This document shows, piece by piece, positions 25,960 through 36,161 of a stretch of 64,000 bases of DNA. The DNA is from Bacteroidales bacterium (GTDB lineage: Bacteria; Bacteroidota; Bacteroidia; Bacteroidales; VadinHA17), in assembly GCA_022865305.1 (NCBI GenBank), contig JALHSP010000043.1:145926-209925 (forward strand), read 5' to 3'. Made by a program: the position numbers and the translations under genes. The notes beneath the pieces were generated by a model. It was not told the DNA's origin. It worked only from the letters and a program-made list of their open reading frames with translations, and searched no databases. Position 1 is the stretch's first letter, and each line of letters begins with the position of its first letter.

Positions 25960-27276
25960 ATGCCACTCCTCATTGTAGTTCTGGGAATTTGTTTACTTCT
26001 ATTACTGATCTTAGTATTTAAGTTCGATTCGTTTGTGTCCTTTGTGATTGTTTCTCTTCTGGTTGCAATTGCCGAAGGTATGCCAATTGGCGAAGCAGTC
26101 CTCTCAATTGAAAAAGGATTAGGCAATACAATGGGATTTATTATCATGATCCTCTGTTTCGGGGCAATGCTTGGCAAAATGGTATCTGAAAGCGGGGCAG
26201 CCCAGAGAATTACAACAAAGCTTGTTGAAGCTTTTGGCAAGAAATATATACAATGGGCGCTGATGCTGACAGGATTTATTATAGGTATTTCCCTGTTTTA
26301 TGATGTTGCATTTTTCATTGTGATGCCGCTTATATTTACTGTTGCTGCTACCGCACGTCTTCCTTTGCTTTATGTTGGTCTTCCCATGCTTGCGGCCTTA
26401 TCTGTTACCCATGGCTATCTGCCACCACATCCTGCTCCTACGGCAATTACTGCAATGTTCAATGCCGATCTGGGAAAAACAATGGTTTATGGAATAATTG
26501 TAGCAATACCTGCAATAATAATTTCAGGACCGTTCTTATCAAGAACACTGAGTAAAATTGATGCCAGACCATTGCAGGAATTTATCAGTAGTAAACCACT
26601 GAATGACGAAGCTCTGCCTGGTTTCTGGGTAAGTTTCTTTACTGCTTTGTTACCGGTAATTTTAATCGGCTTTTCGACTATTGCGGGATTTTTTATGGCA
26701 GATGAAAACATTATCAGAAAAGTGCTTGGATATGTAGGAAATCCGGTTATTGCAATGCTGATTTCAGTATTGGTTGCTGTTTATACTCTCGGTTTGGCAA
26801 GGGGAAGAAAAATAGCTGACATAATGAAATCACTAACTCATTCTGTTGTTAGTTTAACAGTTATAATGCTATTGATCGCCGGTGCCGGTGCATTGAAACA
26901 GGTTCTTATTGATAGCGGTGTGAGTAAATATATTGGGGAATTACTGAGTAATTCAACTCTTTCTCCTTTGTTTCTGGGGTGGCTAATAGCAACAATCTTG
27001 CGTTTTTGTGTTGGTTCTGCAACAGTTGCCGGAGTTACAGCTGCGGGAATTGTTCTGCCGTTAGTGACGGCTACCGGAGTAAAACCTGAGTTAATGGTAC
27101 TGGCCATTGGTTCTGGGAGCTTGATGCTTGGACATGTGAATGATGGAGGATTCTGGCTCTTTAAAGAATATTTCAATCTAAGCATTAAAGACACATTAAG
27201 ATCCTGGACTATCATGGAAACATCGATCGGTGTATCCGGATTAATTGGTGTTATGGTATTGAGTCTTTTTGTTTAA
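25960..27276 (+). CDS. GntP-family sugar-acid permease (second copy)
   Basis: 438 aa, very hydrophobic. Motifs of the family: EKGLGNTMGFIIMILCFGAM, the loop THGYLPPHPAPTAITAMFN, RFCVGSATVAGVTAAGIVLP and GHVNDGGFWLFKEYFNLS. It is nearer to the classical gluconate permease pattern (HGYLPPHP) than the first copy. Together with the upstream dehydrogenase and Gfo/Idh/MocA enzyme it suggests uptake and oxidation of an aldonate or uronate-type acid. No regulator is encoded next to it. Confidence 0.92.
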   Translation: MPLLIVVLGICLLLLLILVFKFDSFVSFVIVSLLVAIAEGMPIGEAVLSIEKGLGNTMGFIIMILCFGAMLGKMVSESGAAQRITTKLVEAFGKKYIQWALMLTGFIIGISLFYDVAFFIVMPLIFTVAATARLPLLYVGLPMLAALSVTHGYLPPHPAPTAITAMFNADLGKTMVYGIIVAIPAIIISGPFLSRTLSKIDARPLQEFISSKPLNDEALPGFWVSFFTALLPVILIGFSTIAGFFMADENIIRKVLGYVGNPVIAMLISVLVAVYTLGLARGRKIADIMKSLTHSVVSLTVIMLLIAGAGALKQVLIDSGVSKYIGELLSNSTLSPLFLGWLIATILRFCVGSATVAGVTAAGIVLPLVTATGVKPELMVLAIGSGSLMLGHVNDGGFWLFKEYFNLSIKDTLRSWTIMETSIGVSGLIGVMVLSLFV

Positions 27277-27432
27277 TAAGAAAGTCACTTATTCAATCCT
27301 TCAGGTCTATTCATCACTACTCCATTTTTTCATCTGACTTTAACTTCCGGTTTTTTCTTTAAACCATTTTTAGGCTTGTTTTTCAAAATTTCTTGTAATT
27401 TTAACCTCCTGAAAATTGGGGAAGTCAAACTG

Positions 27433-30400
27433 ATGAAGAGTCTATTTTCATTATTTTATATCTTGTTTATCCCGGCAGCACTTATCGCACAGGAAGGTGC
27501 CCCGCTTCTTACACACTATACGCAAAGCAGGGAAATCGAAAACCAAAGCTGGGCAATATGCCAGGATGAGAATAATGTAATGTTGTTCGCCTACCGCAAA
27601 GGGATACTTACATTCGACGGTAAGGAGTGGCTTGTAACCAGAATTCCGACAATACCTTATTCAATGCAGAGGAATCCCGGAGATGGCAGGATATATATAG
27701 GGGGAGATAATGATTTCGGATACCTCGAAAAAGAAAGGATAGGATCATACAAATTCATTTCATTGTCTGATAATTCTACAGGATTAGGTGTCATTACAAA
27801 AATCATTTTCAGCGATTCTCTCGTGTGGTTCTACGGAGAGCAGTCAATCAGCCGGTATAATATTGGAACTAATACAATGGAACTCCGTTTGGATTCAAAA
27901 CCCGGAAGTCCTTTCACAGGCATGCTTGTGGCTCCAAAAAATACATTTATTAATGTAATGGATAAAGGTCTTTTCAGGCTTGAAAGTGACACTCTTTTCC
28001 CGATAGTAACAGGATATCTTACAGAAAAAACCGATGTTTTATTTTCTCTTCCTTATGACAGGGATCTTGTACTTGTTGGTATGAGTGACGGTACTTTAGC
28101 TCTTTTTGATGGAATAAAATATTATGAATACAAGATTAAGGATGAAGGTTATTTAAGGGAGAATATTTTATCGGAAGGAATAACTGTGGGTGACAGCGCG
28201 TATGCTTTCTCAACTCTTGAAGGCGGAGCCCTCGTCATTGATAAAATGAGTGGGGGTATAATTTATACTGTTAATAATCAAAATGAATTGCCTGATGATG
28301 AGGTGTTTGCAATTGGTCTGGATAATAACGGTGGTTTATGGCTTTCTCATCAGTACGGACTCACCCGGGCAGACCTGAACCTGCCTGTCAGCAATTACAC
28401 TATTTTTCCGGGGCTGAAAGGTAACCTTACATCTTCCCTGCAATATAATAATGAACTTTATGTAGCAACAAGCGAAGGTGTCTACTATCTGACGGAAGTG
28501 AAGAATTATTCTGAGGTCGAAATACTGATAAGAAATAAGCCTGTAGTTGCCTCACCTGCCTCAGCAATACCACCCGGGGATTTACCGGAAACCCAGAAAA
28601 GTAGAAAGAATATCTTTACACGGATATTCGGGAGAAGGACAGTTCAGGAACCAACCGAACCGGCTGTTATGCCTCAGCAAACAGTACCCAGGGAACAGTA
28701 TACACGTAAAACTATCAGCAAACTTAAATCGATTAACTATATCTATAAGAAAGTCAACGGATTAAATGAGAAATGCAGGCAGCTGGTTAACACGGAAAAT
28801 GGAATTCTTGCTGCAACAAATAAGGGGCTATTCATAATAAATGATCATAAAGCTACTGTGGTAACAGATAAAAGGTATATTAATTTTATAAGCTGGGAAC
28901 CTGCTGAAGGAAAGTACTATGTCGCTGCAAATGACGGGTACTTCTCTGTTAAGTATGCGAATGGTATATGGTCAACTGAACTTATTGATCCCGGATACTA
29001 CAATCCTGTCTATTCAATAATTGCGGCAGACGAATATACCCTGTGGCTGGGAGGCGATAATGCAATTTACCGGACAATTTCAGATCCCGACAGGGTAATG
29101 ATTAAATATACAACATACACTATTGATACTGATTTCCCTCAACGTTATGTACTTGATATAATTAATGATTCTGTTTTTCTTTTTACCGAGTCAGGTATAT
29201 ATTATTATGAAAGCAGGTCAAACGGATTTTTATCTTACACAACAGAGAAGGCTTTGCAATCCTCTAAAAGAGATTATATTTATCCTCTTTCCAACCAGCC
29301 TTTGGTGATGCGGGATGAGGAATGGATTTGTTTAGGCTCCGAAAGGAATATTACTAAGAGGGAATTATCATTACTTAAAATCTTTGATGATATTGTTTCT
29401 GTGTCGACGGAAGATGATAATATCTGTGTAATAGATGGACTTAACCGTTTATTCAACATTAATCGTAAAAAATCATCAAAGATTAATCCTGCAAATGATG
29501 TATTTATAAAAAGTATTTCCAATGAAAAAGGAACTAATTTCGATCTGACCGATATTGAATTTGAAAGGGGAGATAATTTAATCCGGTTCGACATTATAGC
29601 TCCGGGTTATCTGAAACAAAATACAACCCAGTATCAGTATTACATTAATAAAGTAATGACAGGATGGTCAACATGGTCAACAGAGACTGGTGGCGCAAAG
29701 ACAATACCAAAGCCTGGTGACTATGTCCTTCAGGTGCGTGCTAAGGATCTGTGGGGAAATATTGGCAAACCAAAATCGGTGAAATTCACGATAAAATCTC
29801 CTTTCATCCAGACACCTTTGTTTTATGTACTTACAAGCCTTACCTTCATTTCTATCGTTATTTTCATTATACTCTTCAGGGAACGACAGCTTCGGATTAA
29901 AAACAAGTTACTGGAAGAAAGAGTAAGTGAAAGAACTGCCAGAATTGAAGCGCAGAAAGCTGAAATAACATCAAGCATTGAATATGCCAGCAGGATCCAG
30001 ATGGCAATGCTTCCCATGGAGGATCATTTCAGGGAAGCTTTTTCCGATTATTTTATTCTTTTTAAACCGAGAGATATTGTAAGCGGTGATTTCTACTGGA
30101 TCGGAGAAGATGATAAATATATTTTCTTTACCGTGGCCGATTGTACAGGTCATGGTGTACCTGGCGCATTTATGAGTACGATGGGTATATCAACACTAAA
30201 CGAAATAATAGCAAATAATCGTAATCTTCAGGCAAATACTGTGCTGAATCTTTTACGGGAAAAAACTAAGACATCGCTTCATCAGACCGGGAAAGCGGGA
30301 GAAGCGAACGACGGGATGGATGTTGCTTTCTGTGTACTGAGCAAGAAGAGAAAAACATTACAGTTTTCTGGTGCCTTTAATCCGTTGTTCATTTTTCAGA

Positions 30401-30714
30401 GAGGAGAATTCAAGGAATATAGAGGCGACAGAATGCCAATAGGCATTCATTACGGAGATGAAGGACCGTTTACTAACTATGTTATTAATATCAGCAGAGG
30501 AGATACCATTTACATTTTTTCAGATGGATTTACTTCCCAGTTCGGTGGACCTGCAGGTACCAAATACAAAACATCAAATCTTAAGAAGCTTCTCAGGGAC
30601 ATCTATTACAGACCAATGGTGGAGCAACGCAATATTCTTGAAAATGAATTTGACAGATGGAAGGGTTCAGAGGACCAGGTTGACGATATAACCATTATCG
30701 GGATAAGGATTTAA
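27433..30714 (+). CDS. Propeller-Y_Y_Y-like sensor fused to SpoIIE/PP2C-type phosphatase
   Basis: 1093 aa from the ATG at 27433 (signal MKSLFSLFYILFIPAALIAQ); an upstream in-frame ATG at 27376 is not followed by a signal. Residues ~25-670 are propeller repeats of the two-component-regulator type (for example GGLWLSHQYGLTRADLN), interrupted near 380-430 by a Pro/Arg-rich linker. A Y_Y_Y-like beta domain follows (~700-795: YQYYINKVMTGWSTWS), then a membrane helix (~798-820) and a coiled coil (RVSERTARIEAQKAEITSSI). The C-terminal PP2C-like domain has SGDFYWIGED, ADCTGHGVPGAFMST and SDGFTSQFGG. It probably senses an external ligand and dephosphorylates an anti-sigma-antagonist-like protein in the cytoplasm. 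No partner is next door. Confidence 0.88.
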   Translation: MKSLFSLFYILFIPAALIAQEGAPLLTHYTQSREIENQSWAICQDENNVMLFAYRKGILTFDGKEWLVTRIPTIPYSMQRNPGDGRIYIGGDNDFGYLEKERIGSYKFISLSDNSTGLGVITKIIFSDSLVWFYGEQSISRYNIGTNTMELRLDSKPGSPFTGMLVAPKNTFINVMDKGLFRLESDTLFPIVTGYLTEKTDVLFSLPYDRDLVLVGMSDGTLALFDGIKYYEYKIKDEGYLRENILSEGITVGDSAYAFSTLEGGALVIDKMSGGIIYTVNNQNELPDDEVFAIGLDNNGGLWLSHQYGLTRADLNLPVSNYTIFPGLKGNLTSSLQYNNELYVATSEGVYYLTEVKNYSEVEILIRNKPVVASPASAIPPGDLPETQKSRKNIFTRIFGRRTVQEPTEPAVMPQQTVPREQYTRKTISKLKSINYIYKKVNGLNEKCRQLVNTENGILAATNKGLFIINDHKATVVTDKRYINFISWEPAEGKYYVAANDGYFSVKYANGIWSTELIDPGYYNPVYSIIAADEYTLWLGGDNAIYRTISDPDRVMIKYTTYTIDTDFPQRYVLDIINDSVFLFTESGIYYYESRSNGFLSYTTEKALQSSKRDYIYPLSNQPLVMRDEEWICLGSERNITKRELSLLKIFDDIVSVSTEDDNICVIDGLNRLFNINRKKSSKINPANDVFIKSISNEKGTNFDLTDIEFERGDNLIRFDIIAPGYLKQNTTQYQYYINKVMTGWSTWSTETGGAKTIPKPGDYVLQVRAKDLWGNIGKPKSVKFTIKSPFIQTPLFYVLTSLTFISIVIFIILFRERQLRIKNKLLEERVSERTARIEAQKAEITSSIEYASRIQMAMLPMEDHFREAFSDYFILFKPRDIVSGDFYWIGEDDKYIFFTVADCTGHGVPGAFMSTMGISTLNEIIANNRNLQANTVLNLLREKTKTSLHQTGKAGEANDGMDVAFCVLSKKRKTLQFSGAFNPLFIFQRGEFKEYRGDRMPIGIHYGDEGPFTNYVINISRGDTIYIFSDGFTSQFGGPAGTKYKTSNLKKLLRDIYYRPMVEQRNILENEFDRWKGSEDQVDDITIIGIRI

Positions 30715-30835
30715 TCGTATTGATACTCGATTTCATCGGTCTTACAATCCTTAAGCTTTTCAACACCTTCAGCTTTTTCAGTACTCACAACTCCTTTCCA
30801 AAAATCATTATATTTAGAAAAATATTTTGTGAAAT

Positions 30836-32239
30836 ATGAAAATAAAATTTCTAGGTGCAGCACGGGAGGTAACCGGAAGTAAATTTCTTATAACTACTGA
30901 TTCAGGTAAAAGGCTTCTTCTTGACTGTGGTATGTTTCAGGGCAAAGGGCTTGAAACGGACGGAATGAACAGAGATCTTGGTTTTGATCCTGAAATGATT
31001 GATCATGTAATCCTTACCCATGCACATATCGATCATTCCGGGCTTATACCCTATATTTATAAACGAGGATTCAGGGGATCCATAGTATGTTCGAATGCGA
31101 CACGCGATCTTTGTTCCATAATGCTTGCTGATTCCGGCTTCATCCATGAGCATGATACTTATACTTTCAATAAACGGCGGGCAAAAAAAGGACTTCCACT
31201 GGTAACTCCCATCTATACAAAGGAAGATGCTGCTGCCTGTATGAGTCTTTTTATAGGAGTGCCAACAGAAATGAATTTCAGAATTCATGAGGATATTAAA
31301 GTCAGGTTTACAAGTACCGGGCATATGCTGGGCAGCGGTGTTGCCAACCTGCAGATCATCGAAAATGGACAGATTAAACGGATCAGTTATACAAGTGATA
31401 TCGGCCGTCCTGCAAACAGGATACTTACACCACCGGCACCATTTCCGCAGGCAGATATAATTATAACTGAAGCGACTTATGGGGACAGGCTTCATCACGA
31501 TAACCAGGCAGCAGAAGAAGAACTTCTGAAAGTGGTTATCGATACATGTGTAAATAAAGGAGGAAAACTTATTATTCCGGCGTTCAGCGTGGGACGTACA
31601 CAAGAGGTCGTATATACCCTGAATGGTTTTTTCAACCGGGGAAAGCTTCCGAGAACAGATATTTTTGTTGACAGTCCTCTTGCTGTAAATGCAACAACCG
31701 TTTTCCGCATGCATCCTGAATGCTTTAATAAGGAGGTACTTCATGCGATGGAAACCGATTCTGACCCTTTCGGATTTAACAGCCTGGTCTATATTACAAA
31801 ACAGGAAGACTCAAAAAAGCTCAATGATCATAAGAAGCCATGTATAATAATCTCAGCATCAGGCATGATGGAAGCCGGCCGCATCAAACATCACCTGGCA
31901 AACAATATATCCAATCCGAAGAACACAATTCTGGCAGTAGGTTATTGTTCACCTGCTACTCTTGGAGCCAGAATCCTGAGGGGCGATAAGGAAGTATCAA
32001 TTCATGGGACAATCTACCCGGTGAATGCCGATATAAGAAAAATTGATGCGTTCAGCGGTCACGGCGATTATACGGAGATGATAAGCTTTCTGGGATGCCA
32101 GGATAAAAGTGCCATTGAAAAAACATTTATTGTTCATGGCGAATATGAAACCCAGAAAAATTATGTTGCTAAACTGCAGAAAGAAGGATTTAAGAATATC
32201 GAAATACCAGCGAAAGGTCAGGAATTCAATGTCCTGTAG
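30836..32239 (+). CDS. Metallo-beta-lactamase/beta-CASP RNase (CPSF-like)
   Basis: 467 aa. N-terminal MBL motif HAHIDHSG (HxHxDH), GHMLGSG for the next zinc ligand, the beta-CASP part with IPAFSVGRTQEVVY, VDSPLAV and SASGMMEAGRIKHHL, and the C-terminal FSGHGDY and IVHGE zinc motifs. The family is exo- or endoribonucleases related to CPSF-73 and archaeal RNase J-like enzymes; zinc at the active site. All catalytic motifs are present, so it should be active. Single gene on the plus strand, facing a YgjP-type gene. Confidence 0.9.
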   Translation: MKIKFLGAAREVTGSKFLITTDSGKRLLLDCGMFQGKGLETDGMNRDLGFDPEMIDHVILTHAHIDHSGLIPYIYKRGFRGSIVCSNATRDLCSIMLADSGFIHEHDTYTFNKRRAKKGLPLVTPIYTKEDAAACMSLFIGVPTEMNFRIHEDIKVRFTSTGHMLGSGVANLQIIENGQIKRISYTSDIGRPANRILTPPAPFPQADIIITEATYGDRLHHDNQAAEEELLKVVIDTCVNKGGKLIIPAFSVGRTQEVVYTLNGFFNRGKLPRTDIFVDSPLAVNATTVFRMHPECFNKEVLHAMETDSDPFGFNSLVYITKQEDSKKLNDHKKPCIIISASGMMEAGRIKHHLANNISNPKNTILAVGYCSPATLGARILRGDKEVSIHGTIYPVNADIRKIDAFSGHGDYTEMISFLGCQDKSAIEKTFIVHGEYETQKNYVAKLQKEGFKNIEIPAKGQEFNVL

Positions 32240-32275
32240 CCTTTATCTGTGAATCAGGTTATTAATAAATATGTC

Positions 32276-32968
32276 TTAACCAGTGATGAATTTTCTTAAT
32301 TCCTTCCTGATCGCTTTGTAGTCAGGAATTAATTCTCCAAGCAATTTATAAAACTCTTTACTGTGATTATGGTATTTCAAATGGCATAACTCATGAATTA
32401 TTACATATTCGATATAGATTTCATCCAGCTTTATCAGCTCGCTGCTTAATGTTATATTTCCTTTAGATGTGCAACTTCCCCACCTACTTTTAAGGGATTT
32501 GACAACAAGCTTCGAGGGAGAGAAATGATAATCCCTGTACTTTTTGAGAATTTCCTCCATTCTTCCCGGGAGTACTTCCCGGGCTTTTTGACTGTACCAT
32601 CTTTCAAGAAGTACTTTTACCTTACCACTGTCTTTATCACTTGTACCAACTTCAATAGTATTATCATACTGATTAACACATGATTGCGGCGAATAACTTA
32701 TTTTGAGAATATTTTCTTTACCCATAAAAAGAAAATATTCCCCGTCTGTATATTTTTTATCCTGATTTAACCTTTTAAGCTTTGAATAATTATCAATATG
32801 TTTCTTAATCCAGTCAGACTTTTTCTGCACAAATTGTCCGATTGTCCTGATTGATGCCCTGTACGGAGCTCTTACAATAACTCCTTTTTCCGGACTTATA
32901 CAAATGCTTATAGTACGTCTCCTTGAAAAGATCACTTTGTAATCTATCTCGCTCATACCTGTTTCCAC
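32276..32968 (-). CDS. YgjP/DUF45-type zinc metallopeptidase
   Basis: 230 aa. C-terminal HELCHLKYHNHSKEFY contains the HExxH zinc motif followed by a third histidine, as in DUF45/M48-like YgjP proteins. The LVVKSLKSRWGSCTSKGNI block before it is diagnostic for the family. The start at 32968 is used; a second ATG four codons later (MSEIDYKVI) is equally possible. Cytoplasmic; often linked to restriction-modification or to housekeeping, role not established. Confidence 0.85.
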   Translation of the reverse strand: METGMSEIDYKVIFSRRRTISICISPEKGVIVRAPYRASIRTIGQFVQKKSDWIKKHIDNYSKLKRLNQDKKYTDGEYFLFMGKENILKISYSPQSCVNQYDNTIEVGTSDKDSGKVKVLLERWYSQKAREVLPGRMEEILKKYRDYHFSPSKLVVKSLKSRWGSCTSKGNITLSSELIKLDEIYIEYVIIHELCHLKYHNHSKEFYKLLGELIPDYKAIRKELRKFITG

Positions 32969-33271
32969 TGAAAAAGTGTTAAAATATATTTAAAAAAACA
33001 CTTTCCCCGCTGACCTGGGGAATATTCAGGTTCTGTTTGTTGTCTGAATAATAGATACAATAATTTGAAGTGGATTTTGTGTTATTAATTTATACAATTA
33101 CCCATACTGATTTTAGTTTGTTAGTGATTTATAAATAGTTATTTACAAACATTCTTCGCTTAGGTTAGTCAGGTTAGTTCTAAATCATATGGGTATATAA
33201 ACGGGGGGCAGGCAACCTGCCACCCGTTTCTCTTTTTATGAAATCCGGAAAATAAATCTTTATAGCTAATC
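32969..33271. other. Gene-free stretch with a terminator hairpin
   Basis: 303 bp, AT-rich, no gene seen. The only clear structure is the hairpin at 33199-33228. Confidence 0.6.
33199..33228 (-). terminator. Hairpin after the metallophosphoesterase gene
   Basis: AAACGGGGGGCAGG, loop CAA, CCTGCCACCCGTTT: a long, GC-rich stem 44 bp past the stop on the minus strand. The plus-strand side is followed by a T-rich tract, so it may work in both directions. Confidence 0.6.
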
Positions 33272-34453
33272 TTATTCAGTTTCAAGCTTTATGACAGTAA
33301 TTTCAGGCGGCATCCAAATCCTGAACGGAACAGCCAGTACTCCAAAGCCACGATTGACATAAAGGTACTGATCATCCTTCGAAAAAAGACCATTCCAGTG
33401 CGGATAAAAATATTTGGAAGGACTCCATCTGAATTTTTTTGTAAGGATTCCTATCTGCATACCATGCGTATGTCCTGCCAGTGTTAATTCAATATCAGTC
33501 TGTCCGGTAACATCTTCCTCCCACTGGTTGGGATCGTGGCACAATAATATCCTGAAATCAACACTATCAAGTCCCCGGACTGCTTTTTTCAGGTCCCCAT
33601 GAATAATATCCGGATGCCTTCCGCCTGTGGTCACTCCAATAATAGCAACTTTTGCACCTTTAATATCTATTATTGTGTGTCCATCGTTAAGGACAGTATA
33701 GCCAGAAGAATGAATCATCTCATTCATTCTTAATATATCAGTCTTCAGAACTGAGTCTGTTTGCAACGGTAAATAAATACCTGTATCATGATTTCCGAAT
33801 ACCGCAAAATTTCCATACCTGCCTTTTGCGGCAGCCAGAATAGTATCGGTCCCCTCAAATTCCCTCCATCCGTAGGTTACAAAATCCCCGGTATTGACAA
33901 TTATATCAGGCTGATAACTGTTTATCCTTTCTATTGCTTCCTCTAGTAATTTCCGGTGATGATAGAACCCGCTGAGATGCATGTCTGATAAATGGATAAT
34001 TTTAAGTCCGTTCAGACTTGTGTTCAAGTCTTTTATTCTGATTGTAATTTCCTCGGTTTTAAAATTGAATCTTCCTGTCAGGGTACCAAAGGCGACTACA
34101 GAAAAAATCAGAAAAGCGATTATGAGGCCTGAATTGGTTAAACATCTGTAATACCCGCCATTTCTCATCCTGGCCAGTCTGCCTGCATAATGAAAAATAA
34201 TAATCAGTATCCTGGGGCAAATAACCGCACAAATCATGCCTCTCATGTTCATGTGAAGCCAGACATTCCTGGATGCCTCATACAGACCTTTATAGGTGAC
34301 AATTTCAATTAAAAGTATCCAGAGCCAGATGCTCAGTATGACATGAAAGATAATTGATATATAATATTCAAGCTTTGAGGTATTGTAAAAATGTTCCTTC
34401 AGGACTGCAATGGTCAGAACTTCAATAATGATCAGAAGTATAAAAAATAACAT
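33272..34453 (-). CDS. Membrane metallophosphoesterase (YaeI/YkuE-like)
   Basis: 393 aa. About four membrane helices occupy residues 1-145. The calcineurin-like domain follows with the standard metal motifs LSDMHLSG, VNTGDFVTYG, VFGNHDTG, LCHDPNQW and LAGHTHGMQIG. Enzymes of this type split phosphodiester or pyrophosphate bonds, often in lipid substrates such as UDP-diacylglucosamine-like molecules, on one face of the inner membrane. The substrate here is unknown. Alone on its strand; divergent from the Nudix gene. Confidence 0.88.
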   Translation of the reverse strand: MLFFILLIIIEVLTIAVLKEHFYNTSKLEYYISIIFHVILSIWLWILLIEIVTYKGLYEASRNVWLHMNMRGMICAVICPRILIIIFHYAGRLARMRNGGYYRCLTNSGLIIAFLIFSVVAFGTLTGRFNFKTEEITIRIKDLNTSLNGLKIIHLSDMHLSGFYHHRKLLEEAIERINSYQPDIIVNTGDFVTYGWREFEGTDTILAAAKGRYGNFAVFGNHDTGIYLPLQTDSVLKTDILRMNEMIHSSGYTVLNDGHTIIDIKGAKVAIIGVTTGGRHPDIIHGDLKKAVRGLDSVDFRILLCHDPNQWEEDVTGQTDIELTLAGHTHGMQIGILTKKFRWSPSKYFYPHWNGLFSKDDQYLYVNRGFGVLAVPFRIWMPPEITVIKLETE

Positions 34454-34536
34454 CAGGAAAAATTTAGTCTGTAAAAATACTCAATTAATAATTACAGTGA
34501 ATATTCTTACATTCGCCCCTGTCAAAAGGTATTTCA

Positions 34537-34974
34537 ATGACAGAAGTAAAGTTTTATAGACCATCATTTGATCCTGATGCGGAGCTCGTTTATTCAGTTA
34601 TTGTAGCGAGATATGAGAGTAAATGGATATTCGTTCGTCACCGGAAACGCAACACATGGGAAATTCCAGGGGGTCATATAGAAAAGAATGAATCATCGTC
34701 AGATGCTGCCCGGAGAGAACTAATGGAAGAAACAGGCGCTTTGAAATTTGACCTGGTTTGTGTGGCAACATATTCGGTAAAGAAAGACGGATTCACAGGA
34801 TATGGCAGGCTCTATTTTGCCGAGGTTTATGAACTTGCAGAAATACCTGAAATTTCTGAGGTTGCTGAAATTGAGCTTCTGAATCAACTTCCGGGGGATC
34901 TTACTTATCCTGATATTCAGCCGTCCCTGTTCAGGGAAACTGTTGAATATCTTGAGCGGGTAGGAAGAATTTAG
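34537..34974 (+). CDS. Nudix hydrolase
   Basis: 145 aa. Complete Nudix box GGHIEKNESSSDAARREL followed by MEETGA (GX5EX7REUXEEXGU). Removes nucleoside diphosphates linked to other groups, for example oxidised nucleotides; substrate not predictable. Its last four bases overlap the 3' end of the phosphatase gene on the opposite strand. Confidence 0.9.
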   Translation: MTEVKFYRPSFDPDAELVYSVIVARYESKWIFVRHRKRNTWEIPGGHIEKNESSSDAARRELMEETGALKFDLVCVATYSVKKDGFTGYGRLYFAEVYELAEIPEISEVAEIELLNQLPGDLTYPDIQPSLFRETVEYLERVGRI

Positions 34975-36155
34975 ATATACTCGAAGCTCACCTTTTTAAG
35001 CCATTTTTCCTCGAGCAATCGTGCAATTCGTTTTACCACTGTCCGGCGTATTTCAAGTTCGACCGGCAGGTTCGGATCCTGATGCGCTATATTTATTCTT
35101 GTACCTATTATAAAATGTATTTCATCGCTTTCCATTACCAGCCTGACTATTTTATCTGCAGGTCCCTTTCCGAGGCGTACACTGTTATTATAAGATTTCA
35201 GTATTTCATTTACCTTCTGTAAGGTCAGAATACCTTCCGTTACAAGGTCAATACCTTCAAGAAAACTTTCAGGAGGAAGTTCAGGATCTTCAAATATCAG
35301 TTCATCGATGATAGTCCTGTTGAGTTCCCTGGCAACTATATCAGCAGTAGTCCCGCCACAGAGAATAACTTTCCCTTCGTATCCCTTCACTTTTGCGGCA
35401 AGTTCTTTATCTTTCTCCTTTTCAAACGGGGGACCTGTACATATGAGCAATTTACGCGGTTCCCGGAAATAGATAGTTGCACAGTTGATATCGTCTCTTG
35501 CCTTATAAGCATCGTTTTTATGTGCCATTGATACTATCTTTCCAGCGAGCATAATAGCCGAGATGGATGATTCACCTGTAACGAGTGTGGCAGCGTAGGA
35601 AGCTATGTTATCCCTTTCCCAGCCAAAAGGATAAGCTTCACTGCCCATTCCGCTCTGTGAAACACCATCAGAGCAAAATATGATCCTGTCTTCCTTTGAT
35701 GGCATAAAAGAACAAGTCTTAAGGATTTTACCCGAATGCTTGCCTTTTTCAAGGATAACTTTCTGCCAGCCCGGATCAAATATCCTGTTGCCTCGTAAAA
35801 TTATTGTTGAGGGATTGTCATATTCCAGTATCGTAGCCTTTCCGCTGCTTTCAATATCAACAATAGTAAATGTAGAATAGCTGATCTTTCTTTCACTGCA
35901 TACCGGCAGAGTATTCATAATTATTTCTGCAATACGGCCAACTTCTTTATGTTCCTGTGTGAAATTAAGCGCCATTGTTGAAGTAAGAGTTGCCAGGATA
36001 TTAGCTTTTACTCCATGTCCCATTCCATCAGAAAGAATTGCAATAACCCTGTCTTCCTCCTTAATATACCTGTACAGGAAGACATCACCACATATCCTCT
36101 CTCCATCATAATTTCTTTGCTGGCTGTTTACTTCTATATAAAAGTCCCTTTTCAA
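34971..36155 (-). CDS. SpoIIE-type PP2C phosphatase of the hydrogenase island
   Basis: 394 aa. N-terminal ~220 residues are PP2C/SpoIIE-like: CGDVFLYRYIKEEDRVIAIL, SDGMGHGVKANILA and CSDGVSQSGMG give the acidic metal residues. The C-terminal ~170 residues (LLICTGPPF, VILCGGTTADIVARELNR) form a separate domain that I do not recognise by name. It is the last gene of a three-gene minus-strand unit (ferredoxin-like, HydS-like, phosphatase) with 6 bp to the HydS-like gene. From memory, the Thermotoga maritima hydrogenase locus has similar companions. Likely role: turn the state of the HydS-like sensor into dephosphorylation of a protein. The target is unknown. Confidence 0.85.
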   Translation of the reverse strand: MKRDFYIEVNSQQRNYDGERICGDVFLYRYIKEEDRVIAILSDGMGHGVKANILATLTSTMALNFTQEHKEVGRIAEIIMNTLPVCSERKISYSTFTIVDIESSGKATILEYDNPSTIILRGNRIFDPGWQKVILEKGKHSGKILKTCSFMPSKEDRIIFCSDGVSQSGMGSEAYPFGWERDNIASYAATLVTGESSISAIMLAGKIVSMAHKNDAYKARDDINCATIYFREPRKLLICTGPPFEKEKDKELAAKVKGYEGKVILCGGTTADIVARELNRTIIDELIFEDPELPPESFLEGIDLVTEGILTLQKVNEILKSYNNSVRLGKGPADKIVRLVMESDEIHFIIGTRINIAHQDPNLPVELEIRRTVVKRIARLLEEKWLKKVSFEYI

Positions 36156-36161
36156 TGGAAG

